Of a stretch of 64,000 nt of DNA, positions 1-8,446 are shown in pieces (positions within the stretch are counted from its first letter, which is position 1; every line of letters begins with the position of its first letter). Location of the stretch: contig CAVOXF010000002.1 in the NCBI GenBank assembly GCA_963700375.1, positions 310,001-374,000 of the forward strand, read 5' to 3'. The translations under genes were made by a program, and so were the position numbers. The DNA comes from JAHEEL01 sp963700375 (GTDB lineage: Bacteria; Actinomycetota; Acidimicrobiia; Spongiisociales; UBA5794). The notes beneath the pieces were generated by a model. It worked only from the letters and a program-made list of their open reading frames with translations, did not search any database and had not been told where the DNA came from.

Positions 1-1102
1 ACTCGGCGCGACCCGGGACCGATGTGATGCGCAGCGGAGCGAACGCCTCGACCGTATGGACGGCATCGTCCGGCACACCGGAGAGCCTGCGCAGCAGCGG
101 CGCCACGAACTCGTGAAAGGTGAAGATGGCGGATGTCGGGAAGCCCGGCAGCACGACCACGGGCGTGCCTGCGACAACGGAGAGCAAGATCGGCTTGCCG
201 GGCTTCAGGGCGACGCCGTGCACGACGACACCGGGGGAGCCGGGAAGTCGATTGGCTAGGCGGCTCACGGCATCCGAGTTGACGTCACCTTCACCTTTCG
301 ACGTTCCACCGGACAGCAGCACAACGTCGACGGCGTCGGGGCCGGTGATCAGATCCTCGACGGTCGATTCGACGACGGCGAGGTCGTCGGGCGCGATCCC
401 GACCGCAACCGGATCGCAACCTAGCTCCCGAACGGCATCGAGCAGCATCGGTTGGTTGGAATCCGGGACCTGAGCGACTCCGGGAATCGACCCGGGGGCA
501 ACGATCTCGTCGCCGGTCGAGAGCACGGCGACCCGGGGGCGCACCACGACATCGACCGTGGCCGCGCCGACCGCGGCCAGGACTGCCGTATCTCGGGAGG
601 TGAGCACGATCCCACGCCGGAGCACGGTGTCGCCCCGGCCCACATCGGATCCGGCGAACGAAATGTTCGACCCGGGAGCGACGGAGCGCGAGATGGCAAT
701 CCCGCCGTCGGTCGGTTCGGTGTACTCGACCATCACGACGGCATCGGTGCCGCGGGGCGCGACGCCACCGGTCGCGATCTGCACGGCCGTTCCCGGTGGT
801 GCTTCGAAGTCGTCCGGCGGAGCGCTGCCGGCCGCGAGTGTGACGGGTGAGACGGCAACCGTGATCGGGTCGAGTTCCTCGGCGCCGTACGTGTCGACGG
901 CACGGACTGCGTAGCCATCGACGTTGCTGCGATCGAATCCGGGGACATCGACTTTGGCGATCACGTCGGCGGCGAGGACCCGGCCGTGTGCATGTTCGAG
1001 TGCAACGCTTTCCGTGTGGGGGCTGAGGTGGGCACATGCAGTTCGGAACGCGTCGTGAGCGACATCCTCGTCGACCACGTTGAGGAACTGCCGCTGCTTC
1101 AT
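1..1102 (-). CDS. MoeA-type molybdopterin molybdotransferase, second paralogue (3' end outside window)
   Basis: MoeA inserts molybdate (or tungstate) into adenylylated molybdopterin in the cytoplasm. The frame is open from ATG 1102 to the left window edge, so about 367 residues are visible and the C terminus is missing. Visible family marks are the N-terminal DGYAVRA block (about residue 62), a SGGTSKGEGD motif in the MPT-binding domain and a LPGFPTSA segment near the edge. The SGGTSKG form, in my recollection, is common in MoeA proteins that carry an extra periplasmic-binding-protein-like C-terminal domain; whether that tail exists here lies outside the window. The start codon overlaps the stop of the upstream moeA (ATGA, 1099-1102), so the two are probably translationally coupled. 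It is clearly diverged from its neighbour, arguing for specialised roles rather than recent duplication. Confidence 0.88.
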   Translation of the reverse strand, partial: MKQRQFLNVVDEDVAHDAFRTACAHLSPHTESVALEHAHGRVLAADVIAKVDVPGFDRSNVDGYAVRAVDTYGAEELDPITVAVSPVTLAAGSAPPDDFEAPPGTAVQIATGGVAPRGTDAVVMVEYTEPTDGGIAISRSVAPGSNISFAGSDVGRGDTVLRRGIVLTSRDTAVLAAVGAATVDVVVRPRVAVLSTGDEIVAPGSIPGVAQVPDSNQPMLLDAVRELGCDPVAVGIAPDDLAVVESTVEDLITGPDAVDVVLLSGGTSKGEGDVNSDAVSRLANRLPGSPGVVVHGVALKPGKPILLSVVAGTPVVVLPGFPTSAIFTFHEFVAPLLRRLSGVPDDAVHTVEAFAPLRITSVPGRAE

Positions 1103-2343
1103 GATGCGCAGGCGCCGTCGTAGCAGTGGACGGTCACGATGGTGCCCTCGGCGTAGCCCTCTGACGACACCGGCACAACAACGAACCCGGACGCGGCGGT
1201 GACCGACGACAGCACCGAGGATCCCGAGATTGCCACCGGTTCGACGCGATCGCCATCGACCACGACACGGGCGTAGTCGGTACGGCCGACCTGCGAGACA
1301 AGCCTGCGTGCCAGCGTTCGTGCGATGGTTCGATATGGCCAGTCGGGTGAGCGCCCGCCGAGCGTCCGCACGACCGGGCCTGCGAAGAAGTCATAGGCGG
1401 CGAGGCAGGCCACCGGATTGCCAGGAAGGATGAGAACCCGAACGTCGTCGACGGTGCCGACTCCGGTGGGTGAAGATGGCCGCATGGTGATGCCGTGGAC
1501 TGCGAGGTGACCGAGTTCACCAACGAGCACGGGGACCCGGTCCTCCGACCCCACCGATGCGGCCCCGGCCGTGATGATGAGGTCGGCACCTGCGCGCGTG
1601 AGGGCATCGGCCATCGCTTGGCGCTCGTCGGGCAGGCGGACGACGTCGGGGATGCCACCATCTCGTTCAACGAGAGCGGCGAGCATGGGAGAATTCGAGT
1701 CGACGATGTTGGATCCCGAGGGTGAGGAACCAGGCGGCAGGAGCTCGTCGCCGGACACGATGATGCGCACGGCAGGCCTGCGCACCACCTCGACAGGGTG
1801 GTAGCCGACCGCCGAGATCAGGCCGATGTCCTGGGGGAGGAGGCGTCGTCCGGCGTTGAGGATTCGGTCGCCGGCGTTGACGTCCTCGCCGATGCGCCCG
1901 ACGTTGCGGCCGTGCGGCACGGCGGCGGTTGCCTCGATCTGTGATCCCGATCCGTTGGTGTCTTCGGCCTTCAGGACGGTATCTGCGCTGTCCGGGACCG
2001 GCGCTCCGGTCATGATGCGAAGGCACTCACCGGGTCCGATCGACTGGTCGTCGTCGGTTCCCGGCATCGAAGACCCGAGGACGCGGAGCGGGATGGGGTT
2101 GTATGCGGATGCCCCGTAGGTGTCCTCGGCTCGAACCGCATATCCGTCCATCGTGGCTCGACGAAAAGCGGGCACGTTGACGGTGCTCTCGACGTCTACC
2201 GCGAGCACCCGCCCTGCGGCTTCGGAGACCGGGAGTCCCTCGGACGGGAGTGGCTTGATGCCGTCGAGAGCAGCAGTCAGCGCATCCTCGACCGAGGACC
2301 GCTCACGAAACCCCCTCATCCGGATGTCTTCGGCTGGTGACAT
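1099..2343 (-). CDS. moeA: Molybdopterin molybdotransferase MoeA
   Basis: Complete MoeA of about 414 residues. It carries the conserved DGYAVRAEDTYGA block near the N terminus, GEDVNAGDRIL, the SGDELLPPG segment of the MPT-binding fold, TAGAASVGSED (usual form SGGVSVGxxD) and the LPGNPVACL motif near the C terminus. Role: ligation of Mo or W to molybdopterin. ATG 2343 is chosen; TTG 2367 is also in frame but abuts the palindromic repeat, and a third candidate ATG lies at 2319. It is followed by a second MoeA with a 4-nt overlap and preceded on the same strand by an aldehyde ferredoxin oxidoreductase. That context suggests cofactor supply for a tungstoenzyme; this is inference. Confidence 0.9.
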   Translation of the reverse strand: MSPAEDIRMRGFRERSSVEDALTAALDGIKPLPSEGLPVSEAAGRVLAVDVESTVNVPAFRRATMDGYAVRAEDTYGASAYNPIPLRVLGSSMPGTDDDQSIGPGECLRIMTGAPVPDSADTVLKAEDTNGSGSQIEATAAVPHGRNVGRIGEDVNAGDRILNAGRRLLPQDIGLISAVGYHPVEVVRRPAVRIIVSGDELLPPGSSPSGSNIVDSNSPMLAALVERDGGIPDVVRLPDERQAMADALTRAGADLIITAGAASVGSEDRVPVLVGELGHLAVHGITMRPSSPTGVGTVDDVRVLILPGNPVACLAAYDFFAGPVVRTLGGRSPDWPYRTIARTLARRLVSQVGRTDYARVVVDGDRVEPVAISGSSVLSSVTAASGFVVVPVSSEGYAEGTIVTVHCYDGACAS

Positions 2344-2370
2344 GGGCCGGATGGTAATGGTGTGCAATTC

Positions 2371-2560
2371 CTCCCCCTCAGGGGGAGGTGGCCCGAGCGC
2401 AGCGAGGGACGGAGGGGGTCACTCCGTCAGGCGGAATGCGAGAAACCCCTTCCGTAAGCGCCTGGCGGCGGACCTCATCGGCGCGATTCAGGCTCCCAAC
2501 GGCCCCCCTGCGTTGTCGCCGGCGCTCCTCCGCGTCCCCCCACCCTTTGGGCGGGGGGAC
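2371..2560. repeat. Palindromic interspersed repeat, copy A (long form)
   Basis: The interval between the AOR stop and the moeA start is one repeat unit. It opens with a hairpin CTCCCCCTCAGGGGGAG (2371-2387) and closes with GTCCCCCC...GGGGGGAC (2534-2560). Internal blocks AGGGGGAGGTGGC, GGGGTC and AGCGCCTGGCGGCG recur in the same order at 20351-20478. The closing hairpin is placed to act as terminator for the AOR gene. No coding potential was seen. Confidence 0.75.
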
Positions 2561-2564
2561 CAAG

Positions 2565-4523
2565 CTAGACGCCGAGTTCGTCGGCTACCCAGGCTAGGTC
2601 CAAGTCTTCCAGGAGGGACCGTGGCGGGTTGCCGGTTTCGGGATCCCAGCCGGCGAGCCGGTAGTAGGTGTCGAGGGCCTCGGTGATCGTGTCGCGGTCA
2701 AGGACTCGGCCCTTGCTGGGGCCGTCCTCGAGCGGGTCGTCGTAGAGGCGTTTCGGGAGCGTGTCGCGTTCGCGGGTGATGCCCTCACGGGCGTTGAACG
2801 CTCGCAGCAGGTTGAGGCGGCGCTGCCCGTAGGTGAGGAGGTCGTCGACCGTGATGCCCATGCCGGTGACCGCATTGATGACGTCGGCGAGGTCGGCCAT
2901 GCCGAGCATCTCCCAGCCCGGGCCGTAGACGAACTGGCAGACGTCTGCGGTGTCCATCGCGGAGTAGGCGTACTGGGTGATGAGGGCGTAGCGGATCTTC
3001 TCTTCGTTGAGCGCGTCCTCCGGCTGCGGATCGGTGAGACCGATGTCGGCCATCCGCTTCTGGTACTTGTCGGGGCTTCCCTCGATCGTGCCGGGTGTGT
3101 ACATGCCGTCGTGTTCGCTCGACTGGTGGTCGGCGCCGAACGGGTTGACGGCATAGATGACGCCGAGCGTCGGCTTCACCCGAGGCATGTGCGCCGGGAG
3201 TTCCTGGTTCTTGGACGTGACCACGAAGTCTTCAGCGCCGTTGCCGATCGAGATGGCAGCTGCGGCGGAACCTTCGGCGAGGATGTCGCCGAAGCCTTCC
3301 CGGTTGAGGGTCGCTTCGAGCATGGCGATCATCGCGTCGGCGTCACCCCAGGCCAGTTCGATCCCGCCGGTGTCGTTGGCGGTGATGAGGCCCTTCTCGA
3401 AGCACTCGATGGCGAACGCCATCGTCGCTCCAGCCGAGATCGTGTCGGCTCCGTACTGGTTGCACAGCTGGCTGGCATAGGCGATGGCGTATGGGTCGTC
3501 GATGCCGCAGTCGGAGCCGAACATGGCGACGGTCTCGTACTCCGGGCCGCCGGACTCGGCGTTGATCGCCTTCTCCTGCCACTCGGCCTCGGCCACCCGC
3601 TTGCATCGAACGGCGCAGGAGTAGCACGTGTCGCGCCCCTGCTTCAGCTGATCACCGGTCGCAGCGCCGCGGAGGATCTCGTCGAAGTAGACGTCGGCGC
3701 CGATCTTCTTCGCCTTCTCGAATCCGAACGAGCCGCTCAGGTAGTTGCGGGTTGGCAGGCCGCCGACGGCGCTCTGGCTCTCCGTGATCCCCATCGTCCC
3801 GTACTTGGCGAGGTCCCACACGTCTTCGTCGTCGCGAACGAGTGGGATCGACCGCTTGACGATTGCGCGAAGTCCGTCCGGGTCGGCCATCGGAAGCTTC
3901 TTCTTGCCGCCGCGTACGACGATTGCCTTGAGCATCTTGCTGCCCATGACCGCGCCCATGCCGGTGCGTCCATGGGCTCGTGTCGCCATGGAGAGGATGG
4001 CGGCGAACCGGACCTTCTTCTCTCCGGCCGGCCCCACCTGGAGCACCTCGATGCGCGGATCGTTGAGTTCCTCTTCGAGAATCCGGTCGACCTCGTTGGT
4101 CGTCTTTCCCCACAGGTGCGACGCGTCGCGCAGTTCGGCCTTGCCCTCTTTGATCCAGAGGTAGACCGGCTTGGGGGAGATGCCGCGGACGACGATGCCG
4201 TCGAAGCCCGCGAACTTGAGTTCCGCCGGCCAGAAACCGCCGGCCTGGCTGTCTCCGACAGCGCCGGTGAGCGGAGACTTCGCGACCACGGTGCAGCGGC
4301 TCTGACCTGCGACGGGTGCCCCCGTCGTTCCGGAGAGCATGAAGGCGAGGGTGTTCTCGGGCCCGTACGGGTCCGCGCCGGCGGGGGTGTTCTTCAGGAG
4401 GTAGTAGAGGCCGAGGGCGCTGCCGCCGAGGTACGTCCGGTAGCGCTCTTCGGGCGGCTCCTCGACTTCAAGGGAGCCGGTCGTGAGATCGACGTGGAGA
4501 ATCTTCCCGGCGAAGCCGAACAT
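2565..4523 (-). CDS. Aldehyde ferredoxin oxidoreductase family protein (tungsten-type)
   Basis: 652 residues, close to the 600-650 usual for the AOR family. These enzymes carry a tungsto-bispterin centre and one 4Fe-4S cluster and oxidise aldehydes to carboxylates with ferredoxin, or run the reverse. Cluster ligands are visible as C300-x2-C303-x3-C307 and, in the C-terminal domain, C529 within DTADVCQF. GPEYET (E328) and ADHQSSEHDG (H466) fit the conserved Glu and His near the metal. N-terminal GGSALGLYYL and QAGGFWPAELKFAG match the pterin-binding domain. The start ATG 4523 has an AGGAGG Shine-Dalgarno 8 nt upstream. Two MoeA genes follow on the same strand. The substrate cannot be told from sequence, and a dedicated ferredoxin is not adjacent. 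Confidence 0.93.
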   Translation of the reverse strand: MFGFAGKILHVDLTTGSLEVEEPPEERYRTYLGGSALGLYYLLKNTPAGADPYGPENTLAFMLSGTTGAPVAGQSRCTVVAKSPLTGAVGDSQAGGFWPAELKFAGFDGIVVRGISPKPVYLWIKEGKAELRDASHLWGKTTNEVDRILEEELNDPRIEVLQVGPAGEKKVRFAAILSMATRAHGRTGMGAVMGSKMLKAIVVRGGKKKLPMADPDGLRAIVKRSIPLVRDDEDVWDLAKYGTMGITESQSAVGGLPTRNYLSGSFGFEKAKKIGADVYFDEILRGAATGDQLKQGRDTCYSCAVRCKRVAEAEWQEKAINAESGGPEYETVAMFGSDCGIDDPYAIAYASQLCNQYGADTISAGATMAFAIECFEKGLITANDTGGIELAWGDADAMIAMLEATLNREGFGDILAEGSAAAAISIGNGAEDFVVTSKNQELPAHMPRVKPTLGVIYAVNPFGADHQSSEHDGMYTPGTIEGSPDKYQKRMADIGLTDPQPEDALNEEKIRYALITQYAYSAMDTADVCQFVYGPGWEMLGMADLADVINAVTGMGITVDDLLTYGQRRLNLLRAFNAREGITRERDTLPKRLYDDPLEDGPSKGRVLDRDTITEALDTYYRLAGWDPETGNPPRSLLEDLDLAWVADELGV

Positions 4524-4619
4524 GATGTGGTCCTCCTGGGTGGCGGCGACAGAATCACGATAGTTGAGAAGGCGAGCCGCCGGTACGGCAGCCGCCCGGT
4601 CGTGGTCGTGTTCGGTCCG

Positions 4620-4997
4620 CTAGTTCCTGTTCGCGAGCGCATCTCGGATCTGGGTGAGAAGCTCGACCTCGCTGGGTCCCGTGTCCTCTCCCTCGTCGGC
4701 AACGGTACGAGCCTTGTAGGCGTTGTACGGCTTGACGATGAACAAGAACACGGCGAGGGCGACCAGCAGGAACGCCACCACCGCGGTGATGAACGTGCCG
4801 ATCAAGATCTCCGAATCGTTGATCGTCCAGACGATGTCGTTGAAGCTCGGCTGGCCGAACGGGATTGCGATGATCGGCATGAGCAGATCGTTGACGAGCG
4901 AACCGATCAAGGCTGTGAACGCGGCACCCATGATGAAGCCGACGGCAATGTCGATCATGTTGCCCTTCGCGATGAAATCGCGGAATTCTTGAACCAT
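4620..4997 (-). CDS. mscL: Large-conductance mechanosensitive channel MscL
   Basis: 125 residues, within the usual MscL length. The N-terminal amphipathic segment (MVQEFRDFIAKGN) leads into TM1 with the conserved IDIAVGFIMGAAF sequence; a periplasmic loop and TM2 (about residues 70-95) follow, then a charged C-terminal helix. The protein forms a homopentameric tension-gated pore that releases solutes on hypo-osmotic shock. The open frame extends to 5099, but ATG 4997 has a GGGGAG ribosome-binding site and matches the family start exactly. It sits between AOR and an SPFH protein on the same strand and is probably an independent unit. Confidence 0.96.
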   Translation of the reverse strand: MVQEFRDFIAKGNMIDIAVGFIMGAAFTALIGSLVNDLLMPIIAIPFGQPSFNDIVWTINDSEILIGTFITAVVAFLLVALAVFLFIVKPYNAYKARTVADEGEDTGPSEVELLTQIRDALANRN

Positions 4998-5117
4998 GTG
5001 GCTCCCCTGTTCGTGTGTGGTTGACTGAACCGATCGAACGATAGTTGACGGCAGGTCGCCGCACACGACGGAGGGAGCGGATGTCCGCTCCCTCCGCATT
5101 CGACGCTGCTGCTTCCT

Positions 5118-6041
5118 CTACTGGGCGAGTGTGTCGTCGGTGGATCCGAAGATCTCGCCGATCGCCCCGAGGGATCCGAGGATTCCGCTCGTCTCGAGGG
5201 GCAGGAACAACTTGGTCGCCTTCCCGTCCGCGATGCCTTGGAGGGCATTCAGGTACTGAATCGCGATCAGGTCGGGGGTCGGATCTCCGTTGTGGATTGC
5301 CGCGAACACCCGCTCGATTGCCTGGCCTTCACCTTCAGCCACGGTCAGCTTCTGGAACTTGTCGGCTTCGGCGACTTCCTTGATCGCCTGTGCCTGGCCT
5401 TCGGCCTCGAGGATGCGGGACGCCTTGACGCCCTCCGCACGAAGGATCTGGGATCGCTTCTCACCTTCGGCCTCGGTGACGACCGCACGACGCTCGCGCT
5501 CTGCCTTCATCTGACGGTGCATGGCCTGCGTGACATCGGTCGGGGGATCGATCCGCTGGATCTCGACACGTACGACGCGGGTTCCCCACACGTCGGTCGC
5601 CTCGTCCAGGATCTGGCGGAGTTCGGTGTTGATGGTCTCGCGAGACGTCAGAGCGTCATCGAGATCCATGTCGCCGATCACGTTGCGAAGGTTGGTCTGC
5701 GCCAGCTTCGTGGCGGCCAGGATGAAGTTCGACACGTTGTACTTCAGCTTCACCGGGTCGGTGGCCTGGTAGTACACGACGGCGTCGACGGTGACGACGA
5801 CGTTGTCCCTCGTGATGACTTCCTGCGGCGGAACGTCGACGACCTGCTCCCGCATGTCGACCTTCACCATTCGCTCGATGAACGGGACGATCATGTGGAA
5901 TCCCGGGTCGACGGTCTTGCGATACCGTCCGAACCGTTCGATGAGGCCTTGCTCGTACTGCTGGACGATCTTGATGGCAAGTGCCACATAGATCACCAAG
6001 AGCACGATGAAGGCCAGGACGACTACTGCTGCTGCAGTCAT
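5118..6041 (-). CDS. SPFH domain protein (stomatin/prohibitin/QmcA-like)
   Basis: 307 residues with one N-terminal transmembrane segment (about 3-24) followed by a band-7/SPFH domain (IVQQYEQGLIERFGRY to about residue 185) and an Ala/Glu-rich coiled coil (REREAVVTEAEGEKR type). Such proteins oligomerise at membrane microdomains and usually pair with an NfeD protein, which is the next gene upstream here (6092-6880). The purine-rich stretch GGAGAGAGGGAGAG precedes ATG 6041. Together with the PadR regulator it forms a three-gene set. No protease domain is present. Confidence 0.92.
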   Translation of the reverse strand: MTAAAVVVLAFIVLLVIYVALAIKIVQQYEQGLIERFGRYRKTVDPGFHMIVPFIERMVKVDMREQVVDVPPQEVITRDNVVVTVDAVVYYQATDPVKLKYNVSNFILAATKLAQTNLRNVIGDMDLDDALTSRETINTELRQILDEATDVWGTRVVRVEIQRIDPPTDVTQAMHRQMKAERERRAVVTEAEGEKRSQILRAEGVKASRILEAEGQAQAIKEVAEADKFQKLTVAEGEGQAIERVFAAIHNGDPTPDLIAIQYLNALQGIADGKATKLFLPLETSGILGSLGAIGEIFGSTDDTLAQ

Positions 6042-6091
6042 TGCTCTCCCTCTCTCCTAGATGCTTTCTCCGGAATCGATTGTGCTTGCGG

Positions 6092-6880
6092 CTATTCGGT
6101 TGTCGGCGGGATCGGCTTGACCACGAGTCGTGTTCCCCGCACCTCGACCACTTCCACGCGTGCACCCTTCGGGATCACGATGTCGGAGTCGACGGTTGCG
6201 CGCCACTCCTCGGTGCCCATCCGGACCATGCCGGTCGTTTCGAGGTACTTCACCGGCTCGATCACCACCGCGAGCTTGCCGATGAATCGGTTGGCCCCGG
6301 CGCGGGCAGCGACCGTGTTGTCCTGCTCCTGCCTGGCGAACCGCTGGAGCACCGCCAGGAACACGACCGAGATCACGACAAAGGTGACCAGCTGGATCGG
6401 TACCGACACGTCGACGAACGCCAGGACTGCGGCGGCGGCCGCGCCCACGGCGAACGGCAAAAGGAAGAATCCGGCGGTGAAGAGTTCGCCGATGGCGAGC
6501 ACCACAGCGGCGCCGATCCAGATCCATCTCCATTGTTCAGCGTCCACATCTGTTCCTTTCGGTGCGAGGATCGCCACGGCCGCAAAGGCAATGCCGATCA
6601 ATCCGATGGTGAGCCCGATCCAGATCGCGCTCGATCCGCTCTTGTCGTCCTCAGGTGGGCGAGTCCGTATGGGATTCCGGTACGCCGAAGCCCACTCTTC
6701 AGCGAAGGCCCCGAGGTCGGGTCCAACGACGCCGTCGACCGATTGCCCGGCAGCGACGGCTTCGTTGAGGTGATCATTCAACTCGTCGTGCATTTCGGCG
6801 ACGCGGTCGCTCGGTACTCCGGTGTCCCGCCAGTAGCGGGCGCACTCCGCGACGACCTGGTCGATGCTGCGGTCAGTCAT
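6092..6880 (-). CDS. HAAS-like domain fused to NfeD membrane protein
   Basis: 262 residues. The first 70 residues (ECARYWRDTG...MHDELNDHLNEAV) resemble the helical HAAS/DUF1700-type domain found beside PadR regulators. Hydrophobic segments follow at roughly 87-108 and 118-175, and the C-terminal 70 residues (GKLAVVIEPVKY to RLVVKPI) form the OB-fold of NfeD proteins. NfeD partners SPFH proteins, and the SPFH gene is immediately downstream. ATG 6880 is selected because GGAGGTGAGC precedes it; GTG 6886 is an alternative. It overlaps the end of padR by 8 nt, so regulator and target are translationally coupled. Combining a PadR-associated domain with NfeD in one chain is unusual to me. Confidence 0.82.
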   Translation of the reverse strand: MTDRSIDQVVAECARYWRDTGVPSDRVAEMHDELNDHLNEAVAAGQSVDGVVGPDLGAFAEEWASAYRNPIRTRPPEDDKSGSSAIWIGLTIGLIGIAFAAVAILAPKGTDVDAEQWRWIWIGAAVVLAIGELFTAGFFLLPFAVGAAAAAVLAFVDVSVPIQLVTFVVISVVFLAVLQRFARQEQDNTVAARAGANRFIGKLAVVIEPVKYLETTGMVRMGTEEWRATVDSDIVIPKGARVEVVEVRGTRLVVKPIPPTTE

Positions 6881-7208
6881 GCTCACCTCCGTTCAGTATC
6901 GTCGACACTCCGGTGCTCAAATCCTTCCACTCACCCGACCACTCGATCAGCCGCTCCCGGCCCGGCGCAACGATCCGGTAGTACTTCCTTGGAGGGCCGC
7001 TCCCATCGGCTTCGACGAAGTATCCCTCGACGAGGCCGGCCTTCTGGAGCCGCGAGAGCGTGGGATAGATGCTCCCGTCGCTCACGAGTTGCAGGCCTCG
7101 GTCCTTCAGTTTCGCAGCCATCTCGTATCCGTAGCTCGGCTCCTCTGCGATCAGCGAGAGCAAGCACATGTCGAGTACCCCTTTGAGGAGCTGTGAATTG
7201 TGGTCCAC
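6873..7208 (-). CDS. PadR family transcriptional regulator
   Basis: 111 residues, the short PadR-s1 size. The winged helix carries LLKGVLDMCLLSLI, PSYGYEMAAKL and GSIYPTLSRLQKAGLV, the standard PadR blocks, then GPPRKYYRIVAPGRE at the wing. It starts with GTG 7208 behind GGAGGGAG. It should bind as a dimer to an inverted repeat near its own promoter; an AT-rich island lies directly upstream. Gene order padR, HAAS-NfeD, SPFH suggests it controls this membrane module and itself. The inducing signal is unknown. Confidence 0.94.
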   Translation of the reverse strand: MDHNSQLLKGVLDMCLLSLIAEEPSYGYEMAAKLKDRGLQLVSDGSIYPTLSRLQKAGLVEGYFVEADGSGPPRKYYRIVAPGRERLIEWSGEWKDLSTGVSTILNGGEHD

Positions 7209-7238
7209 CGTCGGCTCCCTCCAAGTCTTGCGATGTCA

Positions 7239-7278
7239 GATATAGTGCTTCATAGAATACCTTGCATCAACATATATC
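7239..7278 (-). promoter_or_regulatory. AT-rich promoter/operator candidate upstream of padR
   Basis: A markedly AT-rich island in GC-rich surroundings, with GATATA (7239-7244) and TATATC (7273-7278) as inverted arms. The position, 30-70 nt upstream of the padR start, suits a promoter with an autoregulatory PadR site. The exact -35/-10 boxes are not clear. Confidence 0.4.
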
Positions 7279-7378
7279 ATGGATTGGGTGGGTTGACAAG
7301 GTGGTTTCGCGAGATAGCTCTCGAAGGTTGGAACCCGGCGGGGTCGTGGTCGGCAGCTGCGGTGTGGCGTTCGGCCGA

Positions 7379-8311
7379 TCAGCCGTCGAACCCGCACTCC
7401 GGACGCCATTCGGACTCGCCGAATACCTCGATGAGGAGGGCGTGGAGGAGCGGGTCGTAGGCGCGGAGTTCATCCCTGGTATCGACCTGGTTGTGGACCT
7501 GATCCTTCTCGTCCGTCTCTTCGTTGTTTGCATCGAAGAACGACTGCACACCTTCGGCCCAGTACATGTCCGAGTTCACTTCGGCGACGGTGTTCTGCCA
7601 CAGATCCGCCGCGATAGCGCGAATGTATGCGCTCTCGATATCGCGATCGAGGCCCGGGTCGACGGCGGCGATGCCGAAGCGGCGCATCATCCAGCCGAAC
7701 TCACGGACGAACATGTCTTCGCCCTCGTAGCGGTCGGATTCGAGACACAGCAGGTTCTCCTCGGCGCCGGCCATCACCGGGATCTCTTCGGTGCCGGGGA
7801 ACGAGCGACCGAGTCGATTCCAGTCGGTCCCCGGATGCGTCGAGTAGAGAGCTTCGAAGTCGGGGAGGGTGGTGATGCGCTGATCCCGGCCAATGATCGC
7901 AACGCGCTCGATCGAGGAGGCGATGGCCTCGGCGATGTCGGGTCGTGCAGCGAGCATCACTGCCATCCGTTCTGCAGCGGCCTCGAGGGCACCGGCCGAG
8001 ACCGGCTCGGCGGCGACGATGGGGATCCCCGTTTGGTCGCATGTCTTGCGATAGAAGTCGTCGTCGGTGCCGACGGTTTGAACATCGCATTCCGCCGTTG
8101 GAATCGTGGTGGTGGTGGTCGTGGCCGGGGACGTTGTGGACGTGGTCGTGGCTTCAGGGACCGTTGTCGTGGTCGCCTCGATCGCGATCGTCGTCGCCAT
8201 CGGAGCGAACGTCGTTGTGGTCGAGGGTGCGTCCTGGCCGGAGGCCGATTGGCACCCTGCAGCAACGGCGGCCAGGGCCGCGAGCAGCAGAAGGGGGCGG
8301 AGAGTCCTCAT
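7379..8311 (-). CDS. Thr-linked lipoprotein, gluzincin-like fold with lost HExxH motif
   Basis: 310 residues. A signal peptide ends in a lipobox with Cys20 (AAVAAGC), followed by a Thr-rich linker (about 32-72) typical of surface lipoproteins in this genome. The folded part (75-310) carries ENLLCLESDRYEGED, then FVREFGWMMRRFG and, about 45 residues on, YWAEGVQSFFD. I recognise this pattern from secreted metallopeptidase-like proteins in which the middle block reads HEFxH and a distal Glu is the third zinc ligand. Here the two His are R203 and W207; E204 and distal E253 remain. If the comparison is right this is a catalytically dead member. It diverges from the oxoamine synthase gene at 8447. 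Confidence 0.7.
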   Translation of the reverse strand: MRTLRPLLLLAALAAVAAGCQSASGQDAPSTTTTFAPMATTIAIEATTTTVPEATTTSTTSPATTTTTTIPTAECDVQTVGTDDDFYRKTCDQTGIPIVAAEPVSAGALEAAAERMAVMLAARPDIAEAIASSIERVAIIGRDQRITTLPDFEALYSTHPGTDWNRLGRSFPGTEEIPVMAGAEENLLCLESDRYEGEDMFVREFGWMMRRFGIAAVDPGLDRDIESAYIRAIAADLWQNTVAEVNSDMYWAEGVQSFFDANNEETDEKDQVHNQVDTRDELRAYDPLLHALLIEVFGESEWRPECGFDG

Positions 8312-8446
8312 CGATGCAGGATGCTACGGCGTTCGACAGCCCAAGCGGTTCACCGCCGACCGATGTGGAGGATTTGCGATTTTCCGCTACATTCCCGGCG
8401 GGGCCAGAGGGGGCTGTACATAGCAGCCAAGCGAAGAGGTAGGCAC

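Noticed and set aside
3111..5024. 637-codon open frame on the plus strand opposite AOR and mscL
   Set aside because: Antisense shadow of high-GC codons; no domain, and the minus-strand genes are unambiguous.
7262..8446. N-terminal extension of the oxoamine synthase frame
   Set aside because: Covers the antisense of the lipoprotein gene; homology and ribosome-binding site start at 8447.
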